A stretch of DNA of 7,834 nt from Neptunomonas sp. Its GTDB lineage: Bacteria > Pseudomonadota > Gammaproteobacteria > Pseudomonadales > Balneatricaceae. The stretch is taken from assembly GCA_004195305.1 (NCBI GenBank), contig SDWN01000896.1, positions 1 to 7,834 on the forward strand. The letters run 5' to 3'. The translations under genes were made by a program, and so were the position numbers. Shown one piece after another: positions 5,558 through 7,834 of this stretch. The notes beneath the pieces were generated by a model, which worked only from the letters and a program-made list of their open reading frames with translations, was not told the DNA's origin and ran no database searches. The stretch's first letter is position 1; every line of letters begins with the position of its first letter.

Positions 5558-7204
5558 CTCGTCGAGGAAATGGCTTCGCTTAAGTTGGTCCATAACCGGG
5601 CCCTTAACCTCTGACAGGTGCAATCTGACCCCGCTATCTGACAGACGCCGATTGATCGTTTCCAGGCTCTCGAGTGCGGAAGCATCAATCAGGTTAACTG
5701 CCGGGCACATTAACACCACGTGCCGTGCTTGTTGATTCAGCATTACCAGATCATAGACCCGGTCCTCCAGATAGCGGGCGTTAGCAAAATACAGACTTTC
5801 ATCGACACGTAGGGTGATGATGCCAACATCGGTTTCTACATCATGGCGATCTACATTTCTGAAATGCTCCGTACCCGGCACTCGGCCAACCAGCGCACTG
5901 TGTGGCCTGCTGGTACGGTACAGATGCAGCATGATCGATAGGATCACTCCCGCGGTAATACCCAGTTCAACTCCAACCAGCAGCGTCAGCACGATAGTGA
6001 CAAACATCGCCGCAAAATCACTCTTGGAGTAATTCCAGGTCCGCCTGATAACACCAAGATTGACCAGTGACAGCACTGCCACAATGATAGTCGCCGCCAG
6101 TGTCGCCTGCGGAAGAAAGAAGATTAACGGGGTTATAAACAGGGCAGCGAGGGCGATACCCACCGCAGTGAAAGCGCCCGCCGCTGGTGTCTCAGCGCCT
6201 GCTTCAAAGTTAACCACGGAGCGCGAGAAACCTCCGGTGACGGGAAACCCACCTGAAAGAGATGCAGCAATGTTGGCTGTGCCGAGTCCGATCAACTCCT
6301 GATTCGGTGTGATCCGTTGACGGCGTTTGGCAGCCAACGTCTGGGCAACCGAAACCGATTCCACAAAACCGACGATGCTGATAAGCAGAGCGGATGTCAG
6401 GAGTTGTTTCCACAGATCGAGATCCCAGACGGGCAGGCTCAGGCTAGGCAAGCCTGTAGGCACCTCCCCAACAACCTTGACTCCGATCAGGACCAAGTCA
6501 AAACCCCAGGTTATCAGGATAGTGATCATGACGGCCAGTATAGGGCCTGTTTTGGCAACGATTCCCGCTAGGTGAGGACTCATGCCGAAACGTTGAAGCA
6601 TTGGCTTGAGATTGTTTTTTACCCAGAACAGGAACGCCATGGTTGTCACTCCCAAGGCCAACGTAATGAGGTTTGTTGTCTCCCTTTGCTGCCAAAGTGA
6701 GTGAGTTATATCGACTAAATAATTTCCGTGGACCTCAACACCGAGAATATGTTTCAGTTGGTTAGCTGCAATAAGGATCCCAGAAGCCGTAATAAATCCC
6801 GAGATGACAGGATGGCTAAGAAAGTTAGCGCACAGACCCAGGCGAAAAACCCCCATCAATAACAGCATCACCCCGGATAGAAAAGCCAAAGTGATGGCAG
6901 CGGCAAGGTACTCGGCGCTAGTTTGTAAGCCAAGGTTACCTAAGGCTGCGGCAGTCATTAGGGATACCACGGCGACCGGGCCCACCGCCAGGGTGCGACT
7001 GGTACCGAAGAGCGCATAAGCCACTAGCGGCAGTATACTGGCATACAGCCCCACTTCTGCGGGCAGTCCTGCTAACAGCGCATAGGCGAGAGACTGTGGA
7101 ATCAACATGACCGTAACAATAACTGCAGCTACGAGATCGTTTGTCAGAGTGTTGCGGTTATAGGCCCCAGTCCAGTCTAAAAAGGGAAGGCATTGCTTGA
7201 ACAT
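5489..7204 (-). CDS. SulP/SLC26-family anion transporter with C-terminal STAS domain
   Basis: The 571-residue inner-membrane protein is a complete SulP family permease. About residues 20-430 are hydrophobic transport helices. The family signature is clear: PQSLAYALLAGLPAEVGLYA (36-55), YALFGTSRTLAVGPVAVVS (63-81) and GGFPVTGGFSRSVVNFEAGA (318-337). Residues about 440-560 form the cytoplasmic STAS domain, with LRVDESLYFANARYLEDRV (465-483) and the NLIDASALESL loop (504-514). SulP proteins carry sulfate, bicarbonate, dicarboxylates or other anions, and the exact substrate cannot be read from the sequence. Length is typical and no frame damage is seen. The ATG is preceded by AGGGAG with an eight-base gap. 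No carbonic anhydrase or sulfur-assimilation gene is adjacent. The last 69 bases overlap, antisense, the truncated gene that ends at 5557. Confidence 0.93.
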   Translation of the reverse strand: MFKQCLPFLDWTGAYNRNTLTNDLVAAVIVTVMLIPQSLAYALLAGLPAEVGLYASILPLVAYALFGTSRTLAVGPVAVVSLMTAAALGNLGLQTSAEYLAAAITLAFLSGVMLLLMGVFRLGLCANFLSHPVISGFITASGILIAANQLKHILGVEVHGNYLVDITHSLWQQRETTNLITLALGVTTMAFLFWVKNNLKPMLQRFGMSPHLAGIVAKTGPILAVMITILITWGFDLVLIGVKVVGEVPTGLPSLSLPVWDLDLWKQLLTSALLISIVGFVESVSVAQTLAAKRRQRITPNQELIGLGTANIAASLSGGFPVTGGFSRSVVNFEAGAETPAAGAFTAVGIALAALFITPLIFFLPQATLAATIIVAVLSLVNLGVIRRTWNYSKSDFAAMFVTIVLTLLVGVELGITAGVILSIMLHLYRTSRPHSALVGRVPGTEHFRNVDRHDVETDVGIITLRVDESLYFANARYLEDRVYDLVMLNQQARHVVLMCPAVNLIDASALESLETINRRLSDSGVRLHLSEVKGPVMDQLKRSHFLDELSGHVFLSQFDAWTKLHGTVPL

Positions 7205-7282
7205 GGGTAAGGCTCCCTATTTCTTGCTGTTCACCAATGCTCAAGTGGCGGGCAAGGCCGATTATTGCAGCAAGCAATTGCT

Positions 7283-7306
7283 AATAACTTATGTGCATAA
7301 GCTTAT
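7283..7306. promoter_or_regulatory. Operator-like dyad near the predicted sulP start of transcription
   Basis: CTTATG (7288-7293) and CATAAG (7296-7301) are a perfect inverted repeat with a two-base centre. They extend outward as AATAA and TTATT with one extra base on the right. The dyad lies just downstream of the predicted minus-strand -10 box, a typical place for a repressor site. A ten-base palindrome AGCAATTGCT (7273-7282) adjoins it. Confidence 0.4.
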
Positions 7307-7314
7307 TCTATTTT

Positions 7315-7343
7315 ATTATAACCGTGAACTGAACGAATATCCA
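7315..7343 (-). promoter_or_regulatory. Candidate sigma70 promoter of sulP
   Basis: On the minus strand TGGATA (7343-7338, four of six) and a perfect TATAAT (7320-7315) are separated by 17 bases. The predicted start of transcription is near 7308, giving a leader of about 100 bases. This is the best promoter in the window. Confidence 0.5.
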
Positions 7344-7369
7344 TCCACACGAGCCACCATTTGCCAATA

Positions 7370-7747
7370 ATGAGAGACGATAAAGCCTCTTCTCGACCTT
7401 TAAAGTGCAGAGCGAAATCGAATCCGGTGATGTGTCGCAGGCATCACCCTGACAAGCCCTTCAAAGCCCTCGTCTTGAAGAACCTCTATCAATCTAAGAG
7501 CGCAAATAACCACGGTTTCTTATCGTCCGTACTCAGAGCAGAGAAGATCCTGCTGCCTGACGAAAAGCAGAAACTTGCCCATACCAAAGGAGACCCGAAG
7601 CCCTTCACCACTGCAATGCAAAAGCTGATTAAAGAGCAGGTCAGTCTGGAGGATGAGGTGGCTATTGCTGACGAAGCGAAGGAGGCTAAACGTCAGGAAT
7701 TAATTGCAAACATGAAAAAGGTAGCCAAAGAAACTTCCGCAAAGTAA
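7370..7747 (+). CDS. Unrecognised protein, right copy lacking the native N-terminus
   Basis: From about 7450 the frame matches the gene at 5138 (KPFKALVLKN, then SANNHGFLS and LRAEKILLPDEKQKL). It continues into a charged, probably helical C-terminus (MQKLIKEQVSLEDEVAIADE, then AKEAKRQELIANMKKVAKE) that the left copy has lost. Upstream of 7450 the frame does not resemble the left copy's N-terminus, and neither possible ATG (7370 or 7430) nor the TTG at 7361 has a ribosome-binding site. It is therefore probably a 5'-truncated pseudogene. The start given is only the first in-frame ATG. The function is unknown. An alternative is that expression starts at 7430 and gives a shortened protein. Confidence 0.5.
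   Translation: MRDDKASSRPLKCRAKSNPVMCRRHHPDKPFKALVLKNLYQSKSANNHGFLSSVLRAEKILLPDEKQKLAHTKGDPKPFTTAMQKLIKEQVSLEDEVAIADEAKEAKRQELIANMKKVAKETSAK
7454..7600 (+). repeat. Direct repeat, right member (pairs with 5348-5494)
   Basis: This is the gap-free match to 5348-5494 at about 85% identity. The two members lie in the same orientation on either side of sulP. The flanking CCTGGC and CCTGAC codons extend the match six bases to the left. Confidence 0.85.
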
Positions 7748-7793
7748 GCAGCCCTCCCCTACTTCACATCACCCAAAAAGGACCCTTAGCGAA

Positions 7794-7834
7794 ATGCAAT
7801 ATCCGACGGGTATCGCAGTGCTTTGCCGTGCCCG
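7794..7834 (+). CDS. Possible gene start, cut by the window edge
   Basis: ATG at 7794 opens a frame reading MQYPTGIAVLCRA to the window end. AAAAAGGA (7775-7782) ends eleven bases upstream, a little far for an ideal ribosome-binding site. The stretch is too short for a family call, and the frame could close just past the edge. Confidence 0.3.
   Translation, partial: MQYPTGIAVLCRA

Noticed and set aside
5814..7019. Multiple open frames on both strands inside sulP
   Set aside because: They are shadows of the GC-rich membrane protein gene, without starts or recognisable content.
1..7834. CRISPR array, intact insertion sequence, defence or toxin-antitoxin module
   Set aside because: I saw no regularly spaced repeats, transposase motifs, nuclease or helicase motifs, or paired small genes on either strand.

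Overview
The window looks like an accessory stretch of a Proteobacterial chromosome, most likely gammaproteobacterial. That placement rests on protein style (a TrhO-type rhodanese, a SulP transporter with a STAS tail), on Shine-Dalgarno-led starts and on long AT/GC-balanced spacers. It is inference, since nothing in the window fixes the species. Only about half of the sequence is confidently coding. The rest is long spacers that hold gene debris.

Layout. Bases 1-656 have no intact gene. They hold the 3' half of a tRNA (129-173, Ile-type GAT anticodon loop through CCA) and, on the minus strand, a decayed TlpA/ScsD-like thioredoxin-fold fragment (327-578). An intact trhO (657-1658, +) follows, with a candidate terminator. 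Bases 1659-2477 are again gene-free apart from a short minus-strand protein-like fragment (1694-1834), a foldable region near 1912-2010 and a strong G/C hairpin (2426-2454) behind the next gene. The largest reading frame (2478-4226, -) encodes an exported protein: signal peptide, a repeat domain that looks like a seven-bladed beta-propeller, a PKD-like domain and a further Ig/HYR-like domain. Its C-terminal nine residues have been tandemly duplicated. A short divergent control region with a dyad over a -10-like box separates it from a small basic protein of unknown function (4322-4642, +).

After another gene-poor spacer (4643-5137) comes the most notable arrangement. A SulP anion transporter (5489-7204, -) sits between two incomplete copies of one unrecognised gene. 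The left copy (5138-5557, +) keeps the N-terminus and the middle. The right copy (about 7450-7747, +) keeps the middle and the C-terminus. The shared middle (147 nt) is about 85% identical, with differences concentrated at third codon positions. This suggests two once-functional paralogues, both later cut by rearrangement around the transporter. SulP has its own plausible promoter and a dyad operator. A possible new gene starts at 7794 and runs off the window.

No operon joins these genes: they alternate in strand and have separate control regions. I see no coherent defence, secretion or biosynthetic system, no CRISPR array and no intact insertion sequence. The unusual content is recombination scars and decay (tRNA half, thioredoxin relic, split paralogues) plus one unusual secreted repeat protein.
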